Notes under the pieces: generated by a model | What the model saw: only the letters and a program-made list of their open reading frames with translations | Databases searched by the model: none | Told to the model about the DNA's origin: nothing | Shown: positions 41,820 to 52,325 of the stretch, in pieces | How positions within the stretch are numbered: position 1 is the first letter of the stretch | How the letters are laid out: the number at the start of each line of letters is the position of its first letter | Source of the DNA: Saccharofermentans sp. | Lineage (GTDB): Bacteria; Bacillota; Clostridia; Saccharofermentanales; Saccharofermentanaceae | Reading direction: 5' to 3' | NCBI GenBank assembly: GCA_024403675.1 | Contig: JAKSRH010000001.1 | Location: 1-64,000, forward strand | Length of the DNA: 64,000 bases | Program-made: the position numbers and the translations under genes

Positions 41820-43013
41820 ATGATAGTCGGAATAAGAATTACTAATTTTGATGTTTTTGAAGACGAACTCCTTGGTCGACTTATTGGCGGTGTTAATGAA
41901 GAGGGAAACTATTCTAACGAGGGTATTCGTCTTCGCAACGTAAATGCGCTTATTGGTCGTAATAATACTGGTAAGACAAGTTTTCTTATGGCGATGTCTT
42001 TTATCAAGAGAGTAATAAATCAAGGTGCGTCGCAGGCATCTACTCTTGATGGTCGTCCTGGCTTTTCTAATCTTGTTATGGATAAAAGTAAGCCATCTTC
42101 TTTTAAGATTTACTTTAAGCTTAAGGATGCTACCACTAGGAAACCAAAGTACGTGCAGTATGAGCTAGATATCATGGCAAATGAATTTGGTAGTCCAGAA
42201 GTAATAGCTGAGAAAGTGCTTCTTCTTAAAAAGGTAGATGGTAAAGACGAAGTTGTTGATTGCCTTTCTATGGAAAATGGTAAGGGTATCGTGCGAGATA
42301 ATGATGGAAAAGCTACAGAAGCTGCTATTGGCGATATTCATTTATCAGCTCTTTCTGTATATGGCAAGATTTCTATTTATGAGACTCTTTATCAGGTGCA
42401 TAACGAGATTGATGGCTGGTTTTTCTGCCGTTTTTCTTCAGAGATTAGTAATACATACTACTTGGATGGTAATGCGCCAGGTGGTCATAAACACTTATCT
42501 AGTAGTGGAGCAAATGTAAATAATGTGCTTGAGTACATGGAGAAGCAGAATAGTGCTTATTATGAGAGAGTAATTGAAGAAATCACTTCTAAGATTCCTC
42601 AGATGAAGAAGAAGCCTACTATGCCAGGTGCACTTGAAAGTAGCCCAGATAAGCTTTTCCTTTACTTGCTTTTACTTAAGGACCAGGAGCCAAATACAAC
42701 AATTTTTATGGAGACTCCTGACAAGGATTTGTATCACGATATGGTCGATGTGTTGGGCGACGAGATGAGAGAGTTTGCTTTGTCACATCCTTATAACCAG
42801 ATTATTTTTACTACTCATAATCCATATATTGTAGAGCACATGTCTCCTAATGAGATATGGTGCTTCAAGAGAAGTTATGGTGAAGAGGATAGCAACGTGA
42901 AGATTACTTGTGCTGGGAATGATCCTGTGGTTGTTGCTTTGTCCAAGGAAGGTGTTGGTATGGGTGCTATCTGGTATGGCGGTCATCTTGATTCTGATGA
43001 AGGTAACGATTAA
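41820..43013 (+). CDS. AAA ATPase (AAA_15/AAA_21, OLD/RloA-like), candidate defence ATPase
   Basis: A 397-residue ABC/SMC-like ATPase of the type found in OLD, RloA and PARIS systems. Walker A is GRNNTGKTS at 46-54 after an N-terminal strand IRITNFDVF. A signature-like HLSSSGANVNNVLEYM follows, and the switch His333 is in IIFTTHNPYIVEHM. The Walker B region reads TIFMETPDKDLY (Glu298-Thr299-Pro300) where relatives have DEP, so both the usual Asp and the catalytic Glu are replaced. It overlaps the TOPRIM-like gene by one base (TAATG). In known pairs such ATPases gate a partner nuclease; here that is inference. Confidence 0.85.
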   Translation: MIVGIRITNFDVFEDELLGRLIGGVNEEGNYSNEGIRLRNVNALIGRNNTGKTSFLMAMSFIKRVINQGASQASTLDGRPGFSNLVMDKSKPSSFKIYFKLKDATTRKPKYVQYELDIMANEFGSPEVIAEKVLLLKKVDGKDEVVDCLSMENGKGIVRDNDGKATEAAIGDIHLSALSVYGKISIYETLYQVHNEIDGWFFCRFSSEISNTYYLDGNAPGGHKHLSSSGANVNNVLEYMEKQNSAYYERVIEEITSKIPQMKKKPTMPGALESSPDKLFLYLLLLKDQEPNTTIFMETPDKDLYHDMVDVLGDEMREFALSHPYNQIIFTTHNPYIVEHMSPNEIWCFKRSYGEEDSNVKITCAGNDPVVVALSKEGVGMGAIWYGGHLDSDEGND

Positions 43014-43714
43014 TGCATATTGAGATTCTTACAGAAGATAGTTCGGGTGCAAAGATAGTCCAAATATTGACCCGTCAAATATGCGAGAGAGAACACTGTG
43101 AGGCAAGTATTAATGTTAGACCTCATAGGGGATGTGGCAACTTGCCAAAAAATCCTAGTCAGAAACCTCTTCCTTTCGCGTCAGGTCTTCTTGATCTTCT
43201 TCCTGCTAAGTGTCGTGCTTATAACAGTGTATATGGTAACACGGATGCATGCCTTGTAGTGATAATGGATTCAGATGATAATGATCCTACTGAACTTCGC
43301 GAGAAGCTATATGAAGTGACTCATAAGTATGCGCCTGATTTAAGGAGTGTAATTGGTCTTTGTACTGAAGAGGTGGAAGCCTGGCTTCTAGGTGATCAGA
43401 ATGCTGTAATGAAGGCGTATCCTGATGCTGATATAAGTGGGTTCGACGAGTATGTTCAGGATAGTGTGTGCGGCACTTGGGAGATGCTCTGTAAAATTGT
43501 GTGTCCTGATAATTATGAAGATGTTCGGGAGATTGGTTACCCAGCCATAGGTCACTATAAGGCTAGATGGGCGGAGGCTATTTCTCTACATATGGATGAA
43601 GATAGAAATGTATCTCCAAGTTTTATTAATTTTAAGAATGCTCTTGTAGCTGCTATTCGTAAGCCAGGTCCTATTAAGGGAACGTTTCCAAAGCATCACA
43701 CAAGGAGTTTTTGA
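43013..43714 (+). CDS. DUF4276/TOPRIM-like protein, partner of the AAA ATPase
   Basis: The 233-residue protein starts MHIEILTEDSSGAKIV with a TOPRIM-type Glu8, has the acidic strand end LVVIMDSDDND (Asp86, Asp88) and the family marker CTEEVEAWLLGD (119-128). These correspond to the DUF4276/RloB-like group, which adopts a TOPRIM fold and usually accompanies an AAA ATPase. A metal-dependent nuclease role is plausible but not proven. The ATG overlaps the ATPase stop, and the TGA overlaps the hemW ATG, so the pair is translated together and sits in the hemW operon. Confidence 0.8.
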   Translation: MHIEILTEDSSGAKIVQILTRQICEREHCEASINVRPHRGCGNLPKNPSQKPLPFASGLLDLLPAKCRAYNSVYGNTDACLVVIMDSDDNDPTELREKLYEVTHKYAPDLRSVIGLCTEEVEAWLLGDQNAVMKAYPDADISGFDEYVQDSVCGTWEMLCKIVCPDNYEDVREIGYPAIGHYKARWAEAISLHMDEDRNVSPSFINFKNALVAAIRKPGPIKGTFPKHHTRSF

Positions 43715-44835
43715 TGGCGAGACACATTTATGTTCATATCCCTTTTTGTGAGGCAAAGTGCCTTTATTGTAGTTTCTTTTCCTGTGTTAAGCACGATATG
43801 GTAGAGGAATTTTTTGAGGCAGCTCATAAGGAGTTAGCAGGTCTTGAAGTGAATCCGGATGTTAACGGTGATGAGGTGGATACCGTTTATTTTGGTGGTG
43901 GTACCCCTTCGTCCGTGGATAGTAAGTATGTGTGTGACTTGCTTCAGGAAGTGCTAGTGAAATTTGGCATTAACCCTAAGGTTAGCGAGGTTACCATTGA
44001 GGTTAATCCGCACTCACTTACACTTGCAAAGGCAAAGGCTTATAAGGAAGCTGGTTTTAATCGTGTATCTATGGGTGTGCAGTCACTTACAGATTCTGTC
44101 CTTAAGACTTTGGGAAGACTTCATGATGCGAGTCTAGCTAAGGAAGCAATTAGTATTCTAAAGGGGGCAGGTTTTACTAATATTTCCTGTGACCTAATGC
44201 TTGGTATTCCGGGACAAACTTATGATAATTTAATTGGTGACGCGGCTTATCTAGTAGAGCAGGGTATTAACCACGTAAGTATGTATTCTTTGTCTATTGA
44301 GGCGGGAACTCCTTTTGAAAAAATGTATCCACACCTCGATGAAGTTGTTGATGAGGATTTGGAACGTAAAATGTACCATGGTCTTCGTGACTTTTTAGGG
44401 GAGCATGGAATTAAGGCTTATGAGATTTCCAATTGTGCCAAAGAAGGGTGCGAAAGCAAGCACAATACATCTTACTGGGAAGGTATGGAGTATTATGCCA
44501 TTGGTGCTGGATCTCATGGGTATATTGAGGGGGTTAGATTTGGACACCCTGATGATATAGATTCTTATATTAATAATCCATCGAACGTCCAGGTTGAGGA
44601 GACTTTGACTTTAAGTGAAAAAATTCATGAGTATGCTATGCTTCGACTTAGAATGACAAGGGGTATTAGTCGATGTGAGTTTAAAACTAGATTTGGACTA
44701 GATTTTGATGACGTTTTTGGCGCTACTGTTAGTTCTCTTATAAAAGATGGTTATCTAATTTCTGAGGAGGATATGGTAACGCTGACAGATAAAGGTTTAG
44801 ATTACGCGAATATAGTATTTGAGGAATTTATTTAA
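43714..44835 (+). CDS. hemW: Radical SAM heme chaperone HemW (YggW)
   Basis: HemW is a radical SAM protein related to oxygen-independent coproporphyrinogen oxidase and acts as a heme chaperone. The 373-residue protein has the cluster motif C-x3-C-x2-C at Cys12, Cys16 and Cys19 (HIPFCEAKCLYCSFFS), then YFGGGTPSSVDSKY, EVNPHS, RVSMGVQS, CDLMLGIPGQ and the HemW-type C-terminal domain. ATG 43714 overlaps the previous stop (TGATG), with AGGAG at 43703-43707. In many Firmicutes hemW lies directly before hrcA, as here with one minus-strand gene between. Its 3' end overlaps that gene by 8 bases. Confidence 0.92.
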   Translation: MARHIYVHIPFCEAKCLYCSFFSCVKHDMVEEFFEAAHKELAGLEVNPDVNGDEVDTVYFGGGTPSSVDSKYVCDLLQEVLVKFGINPKVSEVTIEVNPHSLTLAKAKAYKEAGFNRVSMGVQSLTDSVLKTLGRLHDASLAKEAISILKGAGFTNISCDLMLGIPGQTYDNLIGDAAYLVEQGINHVSMYSLSIEAGTPFEKMYPHLDEVVDEDLERKMYHGLRDFLGEHGIKAYEISNCAKEGCESKHNTSYWEGMEYYAIGAGSHGYIEGVRFGHPDDIDSYINNPSNVQVEETLTLSEKIHEYAMLRLRMTRGISRCEFKTRFGLDFDDVFGATVSSLIKDGYLISEEDMVTLTDKGLDYANIVFEEFI

Positions 44836-45298
44836 TCTGAATTTTTCTGGCGGAACACTCGTTAATAATTCTGTTGTAAATTCCTGTATAAGGTTCGTTC
44901 GGATTAATCTCCCTCTTGCACATTCCATACATGTATTTGTAAGAGTTATCCTTAGTAGCTATTTCTATGATTCTAGTTTTCTTGGTGACGCTAACGATAA
45001 ATGGTTGAACCATAGTAATAGCGTCGATATTATCGTAAGAATGTTTTGTATCGTTAATGATGATACCGTCATCTTCAAAGGTTATTTCTCTAATGATTTC
45101 ACTTTTTTTTTCAATAAAATAGGTGAGTATACTAGAAAAAGTGAAAATTATAAATAGAAAGAGAATGCCCATTAATCCACGGACACCGGCAGTAAGACCG
45201 ATAGTGGACTTGCAAACGAGGAAAACAGTCAACAATATTATGTCGATGATTCCTAGGCTGATCATTAAGGGGATAAGGTTGGTAGGCATTTTCTCCAT
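44828..45298 (-). CDS. Small membrane protein of unknown function
   Basis: A 156-residue protein on the minus strand between hemW and hrcA. It has two hydrophobic segments (IPLMISLGIIDIILLTVFLV and GLMGILFLFIIFTFSSILTY) followed by a ~90-residue soluble domain with a beta-rich pattern (EIIREITFEDDGIIIND). This topology resembles YcxB-like or PH-like small proteins, but I do not assign a family. The start at 45298 (MEKMPTNLIP) was chosen because GGGGAG lies 9 bases upstream; longer in-frame starts up to 45337 exist. It overlaps the hemW end by 8 bases. Confidence 0.75.
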   Translation of the reverse strand: MEKMPTNLIPLMISLGIIDIILLTVFLVCKSTIGLTAGVRGLMGILFLFIIFTFSSILTYFIEKKSEIIREITFEDDGIIINDTKHSYDNIDAITMVQPFIVSVTKKTRIIEIATKDNSYKYMYGMCKREINPNEPYTGIYNRIINECSARKIQIK

Positions 45299-45344
45299 AA
45301 AATTAAACTCCCCAGATTTCACACAATTATACCTCAAATATCGT

Positions 45345-45371
45345 TTTGACTTTTATTGACTTTTCTTGACT
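45345..45371 (-). promoter_or_regulatory. Three tandem CtsR-like heptads upstream of hrcA
   Basis: Plus strand reads TTTGACT-TTT-ATTGACT-TTT-CTTGACT, three heptads with 10-bp period. On the minus strand this is AGTCAAR/AGTCAAT/AGTCAAA separated by 3 bases, matching the CtsR operator RGTCAAA-NAN-RGTCAAA. The middle TTGACT (45356-45361) also serves as the -35 of the hrcA promoter. Confidence 0.75.
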
Positions 45372-45384
45372 TTGGTTGTAAATT
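45356..45384 (+). promoter_or_regulatory. Promoter of the hrcA-grpE-clpP-dnaK-dnaJ operon
   Basis: TTGACT (45356-45361), a 17-base spacer and TAAATT (45379-45384). The predicted start near 45391 falls inside the CIRCE element, and the -35 falls inside the CtsR-like heptads, so both repressors could block it. Confidence 0.7.
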
Positions 45385-45388
45385 GTAT

Positions 45389-45415
45389 TTGGCACTCGGA
45401 AGGGTAGAGTGCTAA
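45389..45415. promoter_or_regulatory. CIRCE element (HrcA operator)
   Basis: TTGGCACTC-N9-GAGTGCTAA, differing from the CIRCE consensus TTAGCACTC-N9-GAGTGCTAA at one position. It lies 23 bases before the hrcA start and is the binding site of the HrcA repressor encoded next. Confidence 0.96.
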
Positions 45416-45438
45416 TTCGTAGTTGAAAGGAGATTTAT

Positions 45439-46485
45439 ATGGCACTTGATGAGCGTAAATCACTTGTACTTCAGGCGATTGTAGATGACTATGTGTCTAC
45501 TTATGAGCCAGTTGGTTCTAAGGCTCTTATTGAACGTCATAATTTCTCTGTTAGTTCAGCTACACTTCGTAATGATATGGCAGAGCTTGAGCGTATGGGT
45601 CTTCTCGAGAAGCCACATACATCAGCTGGTCGTATTCCATCAGATAAGGGTTATAGAGAGTATGTTAATTCTCTTATGAGAGTGGATGTACTTACAGAGG
45701 CTGAGCAGAGAGATATCGAGAGCAGAATTTCTTCTTCTGTAAATGATGTTAAAGATATTCTTCGTAATGCGACAGCGACTCTTTCTGAGACAACTGGTTT
45801 TGTATCTCTTGCTATGACACCTAGACTTAATTCTAGTTATCTTACACAGCTTAAGATTTTGATGATTGAGCCAGGTAAGGCACTTGTGGTTATGGTCCTT
45901 TCTGCAGGTGTTGTTAAGGATAAGATTGTTCGTATTCCTAACTTCCTTACAGGTGAGCAGATTCGTGAGATTTCTAATAGCGTAGAGAAGAGCTTAAGTG
46001 GTATGCCTCTTGATGAGATTACGATGATTACACTTGCATCTTCTGTTAAGGAGTCTGAGATTCCAGATAGTCTTCTTAATCAGGTTATCTACGAAGCATA
46101 TACAGCTATTAAGCAGGCAGATAAGCTTGATGTTTATCTTGAAGGTGAGCACAGAATGTTATCTCTACCTGACTTTAGTGAACTTGGTAGAGCTAGAGAT
46201 CTTCTTGGCACTCTTTCACATGACGGCATGGTTGCTGGTTATGTAAATGAGATTGAGAAGGCGGCTGCTGATAAGAAGGATGCGTATATGGTTCGTATTG
46301 GCCAAGAGATTGCTATCGAGGGCTTGGAAGACTGTAGTTTCATTACTACTACTTACCAGATGGGTGACATGATTTCCGGTAATATCGGAATCATTGGACC
46401 AAAGCGTATGGATTACTCTAAGGTTATTTCTCAGATTAATTTCGTAAGACATAAGCTTAATGATGAATTAAAAAAGTTGACTTGA
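45439..46485 (+). CDS. hrcA: Heat-inducible transcription repressor HrcA
   Basis: HrcA binds CIRCE and represses class I heat-shock genes. The 348-residue protein has an N-terminal winged helix (LDERKSLVLQAIVDDYVST, GSKALIE, SSATLRNDMAELERMGLL, HTSAGRIPSDKGYR), a GAF-like dimerisation region, and the C-terminal GNIGIIGPKRMDYSKVI motif. GAAAGGAG precedes ATG 45439. A CIRCE at 45389-45415 gives autoregulation. grpE starts 17 bases after its stop. Confidence 0.97.
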   Translation: MALDERKSLVLQAIVDDYVSTYEPVGSKALIERHNFSVSSATLRNDMAELERMGLLEKPHTSAGRIPSDKGYREYVNSLMRVDVLTEAEQRDIESRISSSVNDVKDILRNATATLSETTGFVSLAMTPRLNSSYLTQLKILMIEPGKALVVMVLSAGVVKDKIVRIPNFLTGEQIREISNSVEKSLSGMPLDEITMITLASSVKESEIPDSLLNQVIYEAYTAIKQADKLDVYLEGEHRMLSLPDFSELGRARDLLGTLSHDGMVAGYVNEIEKAAADKKDAYMVRIGQEIAIEGLEDCSFITTTYQMGDMISGNIGIIGPKRMDYSKVISQINFVRHKLNDELKKLT

Positions 46486-46502
46486 ATATAAGGAGGACAT
46501 TT

Positions 46503-47051
46503 ATGTCAGAAGAAAATTTGAATGAAGAGAATCTCGAGGATATCGAGGCTACTGAAGCTGAAGAGGTAGTTGATGAGGCTACAGAAGCAGAAGTAGAGGA
46601 GACATCTGAAGAGACTTCAGCGGAGGAGGAACTCGAGCGTAGATATATGAGTCTTTACGCAGAGTATGAGAACTTCCGTAAGAGAACAGCTAAGGAGAAG
46701 GAAGATCTATATGCTAGTGCAGTCGCAAGTGTTACAGGTGATTGGCTTGCAGTTCTCGATAATATTGATAGAGCAATCGAATCTAGCCGCAATGCTGATG
46801 AGAACACAGTAGAGAAGGTAATCCAGGGAGTGGAGCTTGTTGGTAAGCAGGCAGCTAGTATTCTCGAGAAGCTCGGTGTTAAGGAAATCGAGGCAGCAAG
46901 AGGAGTAGCTTTTGATCCTAACCTTCACGAGGCAGTTATGCATGTAGAAGATGATGAGCTCGGAGCTAACGAGATCGCAACAGTATTCCAGAAGGGATAC
47001 ATTTACAAGGACCGTGTGGTAAGACATGCAGTCGTTCAGGTAGCTAATTAA
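46503..47051 (+). CDS. grpE: Nucleotide exchange factor GrpE
   Basis: Releases ADP from DnaK in the Hsp70 cycle. The 182-residue protein has a very acidic N terminus (about 45 residues), a long helix (RRYMSLYAEYENFRKRTAKE) and the C-terminal beta domain ending VVRHAVVQVAN. The ATG at 46503 is preferred to the in-frame TTG at 46482, since AGGAGGA at 46491-46497 lies directly before it. clpP follows after 21 bases. Confidence 0.96.
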   Translation: MSEENLNEENLEDIEATEAEEVVDEATEAEVEETSEETSAEEELERRYMSLYAEYENFRKRTAKEKEDLYASAVASVTGDWLAVLDNIDRAIESSRNADENTVEKVIQGVELVGKQAASILEKLGVKEIEAARGVAFDPNLHEAVMHVEDDELGANEIATVFQKGYIYKDRVVRHAVVQVAN

Positions 47052-47072
47052 TAAGAAAAGGAGATAAAAATT

Positions 47073-49557
<2,485 letters not shown>

Positions 49558-49599
49558 TATCGACGGTATCTAAGCCGTTCGGTATAGGAGGAAAAGATT

Positions 49600-50736
49600 T
49601 TGGCTGATTCTAAAGACTTTTATGGAGTACTCGGAGTAGATAAGAGTGCTTCAGATGATGAATTAAAAAAGGCATATCGTAAAATGGCAAAGAAGTATCA
49701 TCCGGATTTGAATCCGGGTGATACCGTTGCTGAAGCTAAGTTCAAAGAAGTTAACGAGGCATACGCTGTCCTTTCTGACCCAGATAAGAGAAGCAAGTAC
49801 GATCGTTTTGGATCTGCTGCTTTTGATGGTAGTGCTGGATATGGCGGTGGTGCTGGATTTAGTGGATTTGACGTAGATCTCGGAGATATCTTTAGCCAGT
49901 TCTTTGGTGGCGGCTTCGGGGGCGGTTCCTCTAGAAGAAGTGGTCCACAAAAGGGTGCTAACCTTAAGTATGGTATGACTCTTGAGTTTATGGAGGCTGC
50001 TTTCGGTGTAGAGAAAGATATTACTGTTACAAAGGAAGATAAGTGTACTACTTGTAATGGTAATGGTGCGCAGCCTGGTACAAACCCTGAGACTTGTCCT
50101 TCATGTAAGGGCTCTGGTAGAGTACAGCAACAGCAGCAGACTTTATTTGGTATGACAATGGTAAGTAAGGATTGTCCTACTTGTCGTGGCCGTGGTACAG
50201 TTATCCGCACTCCATGTTCAGGTTGTCGCGGTACAGGTCGTACAACACTTAAGAAGCAGATTCACGTTAAGGTGCCTGCTGGTGTAGATACAGGTGACAT
50301 GTATCCTATCCGTGGTGAAGGTGAGCCAGGTAAGAACGGTGGCGGATACGGAGATCTTTATATCCAGTTTAAGGTTAAAAAGCACGATGTGTTTAAGCGT
50401 GATGGTCGTAATACTTATTGCGAAGTGCCAATTACTATCGCACAGGCTGCTCTTGGAACAGAGGTAGAACTTCCTACAATTGATGGTCCTGTAAAACATA
50501 CTATCAAGGAAGGTACACAGCCAGGTGATACTTATGTACTTCGCGGCAAGGGTATTCCTGATAAGAATTCACCTAATATTCGTGGTGACCATACATGTAA
50601 GTTCGTTGTTGAGATTCCAACAATGATGAATGAAGATCAAAAGCGTAAGCTTAAAGAATTTGATTCATCTCTTACTGATCGTAACTACTCCAAGAGTAGT
50701 AGTTTCTTCCAGAAAGTGAAGAATTTCTTTAAATAA
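49600..50736 (+). CDS. dnaJ: Chaperone protein DnaJ (Hsp40)
   Basis: Stimulates DnaK ATPase and delivers substrates. The 378-residue protein has a J domain with HPD (KKYHPDLNPGD), a Gly/Phe region, four CxxCxGxG zinc motifs (CTTCNGNG, CPSCKGSG, CPTCRGRG, CSGCRGTG) and the C-terminal substrate-binding domain. The start is TTG at 49600, preceded by AGGAGG at 49586-49591, an uncommon start codon that may lower its level relative to dnaK. It is the last gene of the operon; a terminator follows. Confidence 0.97.
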   Translation: MADSKDFYGVLGVDKSASDDELKKAYRKMAKKYHPDLNPGDTVAEAKFKEVNEAYAVLSDPDKRSKYDRFGSAAFDGSAGYGGGAGFSGFDVDLGDIFSQFFGGGFGGGSSRRSGPQKGANLKYGMTLEFMEAAFGVEKDITVTKEDKCTTCNGNGAQPGTNPETCPSCKGSGRVQQQQQTLFGMTMVSKDCPTCRGRGTVIRTPCSGCRGTGRTTLKKQIHVKVPAGVDTGDMYPIRGEGEPGKNGGGYGDLYIQFKVKKHDVFKRDGRNTYCEVPITIAQAALGTEVELPTIDGPVKHTIKEGTQPGDTYVLRGKGIPDKNSPNIRGDHTCKFVVEIPTMMNEDQKRKLKEFDSSLTDRNYSKSSSFFQKVKNFFK

Positions 50737-50740
50737 TCAC

Positions 50741-50781
50741 ATAACCTCTTTGCTAATCGTGGCAAAGAGGTTATTCTTTTT
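50741..50781 (+). terminator. Terminator of the heat-shock operon
   Basis: A 13-bp perfect stem ATAACCTCTTTGC / GCAAAGAGGTTAT followed by TCTTTTTG. Confidence 0.93.
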
Positions 50782-50805
50782 GTAGGAAGTTTTAAGAGGT
50801 AGCTT

Positions 50806-52092
50806 ATGATTAACGAGTCAAAATTAAAGACAATTGGTCCTGTTTATAATGCGTTTCTGATGATTGTTTCAGTGATGGGAATGCTTGCTAACTTGTTGTT
50901 TATGTCAGCATGTTACAACCTTCGCAAGGCGGAATATAAGGACTATAAGTATAATATCAAGCACTTTGGTGATAGCTATATTACTAGTCTTCGATATTTT
51001 AGATACAACCTTATCGACGTTACTATCGGTATTATGGTGGTATTTGTAATACTTTATGCTATTCTTGCTATCTTTAAAAAGCGTAAGGGATGGTTCTTGT
51101 TATCCGCCATACTTATGACAGCATCCATTGCACCTGTGTTTATTCTTATGAGTGATGAGGGTGTATGGGTTGGAGAGCTTGTAAGGCCGGCTGTGGCTCT
51201 TTATGGCTTTTTCATCTTAGTTGTTGCGACATCTTTGTTAATAATAGCTACGGTTATATCTCGTAAGGTTTTTTGGGGCTTTTTGTCCATGATTTCTGCA
51301 CTGGGAATCTTTGCGGTGTTTTTCCGTTGTTTTGATGTGTACCCACTTGAATCAGTGTGGGCAGCTAATTATTTTGGAGTAACTTTTCTTGCGACTATGT
51401 ATGAAATAGGTGTGAAGGTAGCGCAAAGACCTTCTAAAAATGTTGATGCACCAGTTCAAGTTTCAACTTCTACCTCAGCACCAGCACCAGTACCAGTTCC
51501 AGTCGCAGTACCAGTACCAGTTGCAGGACAACCGGTTCCTGTTTCTTCTGAACTTTCAGCACTTAATTCTATAGTAGTTGATCAGAAGACAAAAAGATTT
51601 GCATTTGGTGAAGCTTTTTCTATTTATAAAGAAGATGGCACTATGGTTGGTTACATTTGCCAGAGCGTTAGTGTTGGTCAGAAAGCAGCACAGCTTATTG
51701 CTGGTAGAAATATGAGAAGAATGCAGTCTTTCGATTTTTCTATCTGTGATAATAGCGGAAAGAGACTTGCCGGATTTAATCGTAAGGGAATTGGTTTTAT
51801 TAGTTTTACTGATGGGGCAGGTTCTACAATTGGAGCTTTGAAGAAGGGTAAGGTAGTTAATAGCTCGGAAGAAGTTGTATATCAGCTTAAAAGAAATGGT
51901 TTTCGTAGCATGTCTATAGTGAATCCTAATGGGACTGAAATTGCTAAGCTTGATCATAAATGGAATGGCGTATATAACGAGGTGTTTAGATCAAAAGATA
52001 AGTATCTAATTACTTTTGCAGACGGGGTTCCTGCAGCTACAAAGGCAATTTGTATCAGCATTTGTGTTGCATATGATCTTATTACAACTTAA
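50806..52092 (+). CDS. Membrane protein with C-terminal LURP-one/scramblase-like domain, function unknown
   Basis: The 428-residue protein has about five hydrophobic segments in residues 15-205, a low-complexity Pro/Val/Ala linker near 215-245 (APAPVPVPVAVPVPVAG), then a ~180-residue soluble domain. That domain contains MVGYICQSVSVGQKAAQLI, LKRNGFRSMSIVNPNGTEI and HKWNGVYNEVFRSKDKYLIT, a pattern resembling the LURP-one/Tubby/scramblase fold by eye. No enzyme motif is visible. AAGAGGTAGC precedes ATG 50806. It is a single-gene unit with terminators on both sides. The fold assignment is inference. Confidence 0.7.
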   Translation: MINESKLKTIGPVYNAFLMIVSVMGMLANLLFMSACYNLRKAEYKDYKYNIKHFGDSYITSLRYFRYNLIDVTIGIMVVFVILYAILAIFKKRKGWFLLSAILMTASIAPVFILMSDEGVWVGELVRPAVALYGFFILVVATSLLIIATVISRKVFWGFLSMISALGIFAVFFRCFDVYPLESVWAANYFGVTFLATMYEIGVKVAQRPSKNVDAPVQVSTSTSAPAPVPVPVAVPVPVAGQPVPVSSELSALNSIVVDQKTKRFAFGEAFSIYKEDGTMVGYICQSVSVGQKAAQLIAGRNMRRMQSFDFSICDNSGKRLAGFNRKGIGFISFTDGAGSTIGALKKGKVVNSSEEVVYQLKRNGFRSMSIVNPNGTEIAKLDHKWNGVYNEVFRSKDKYLITFADGVPAATKAICISICVAYDLITT

Positions 52093-52115
52093 ATTAGATT
52101 AATCAAAACATAACA

Positions 52116-52146
52116 AAAGGCTGCCTCATATGAGACAGCCTTTATT
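52116..52146. terminator. Bidirectional terminator between the membrane protein gene and tRNA-Trp
   Basis: AAAGGCTG-C-CTCA / TGAG-A-CAGCCTTT with one mismatch. T runs on both strands (TTTATT on plus, TTTTG on minus) let it end both convergent transcripts. Confidence 0.8.
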
Positions 52147-52148
52147 AT

Positions 52149-52223
52149 TGGCAGGGAAGACACGATTCGAACATGCAACCAGCGGTTTTGGAGACCGCTG
52201 CTCTACCATTGAGCCACTTCCCT
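52149..52223 (-). tRNA. tRNA-Trp (anticodon CCA)
   Basis: On the minus strand the 75-base gene folds as a full cloverleaf: acceptor stem AGGGAAG / CTTCCCT, D arm GCTC-AATGGTA-GAGC, anticodon arm GCGGT-CTCCAAA-ACCGC with anticodon CCA, and T arm GCATG-TTCGAAT-CGTGT. The discriminator is G and the 3' CCA is encoded (52151-52149). It is isolated rather than in a tRNA cluster, and is transcribed divergently from proC. Confidence 0.97.
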
Positions 52224-52238
52224 TTAACAACAGACATT

Positions 52239-52267
52239 AGTTTATAGGAGTGTTTGCAACCTGTCAA
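52239..52267 (-). promoter_or_regulatory. Promoter of the tRNA-Trp gene
   Basis: On the minus strand a perfect TTGACA (52267-52262) is followed after 15-17 bases by TATAAACT (52246-52239), which can supply TATAAA or TAAACT as -10. It overlaps the proC promoter on the other strand. Confidence 0.65.
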
Positions 52268-52282
52268 GTAGAATGTTATCAT
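52254..52282 (+). promoter_or_regulatory. proC promoter
   Basis: TTGCAA (52254-52259), a 17-base spacer and TATCAT (52277-52282), 43 bases before the proC ATG. Its -35 region is shared with the divergent tRNA-Trp promoter. Confidence 0.65.
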
Positions 52283-52325
52283 GAATCTGCTTATTTATAT
52301 TAATAATAATAAAGAGGTTCGATAT

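Noticed and set aside
44819..45157. Plus-strand open frame after hemW
   Set aside because: It overlaps the hemW end and is antisense to the minus-strand membrane protein, which has a good ribosome site and a plausible two-helix topology.
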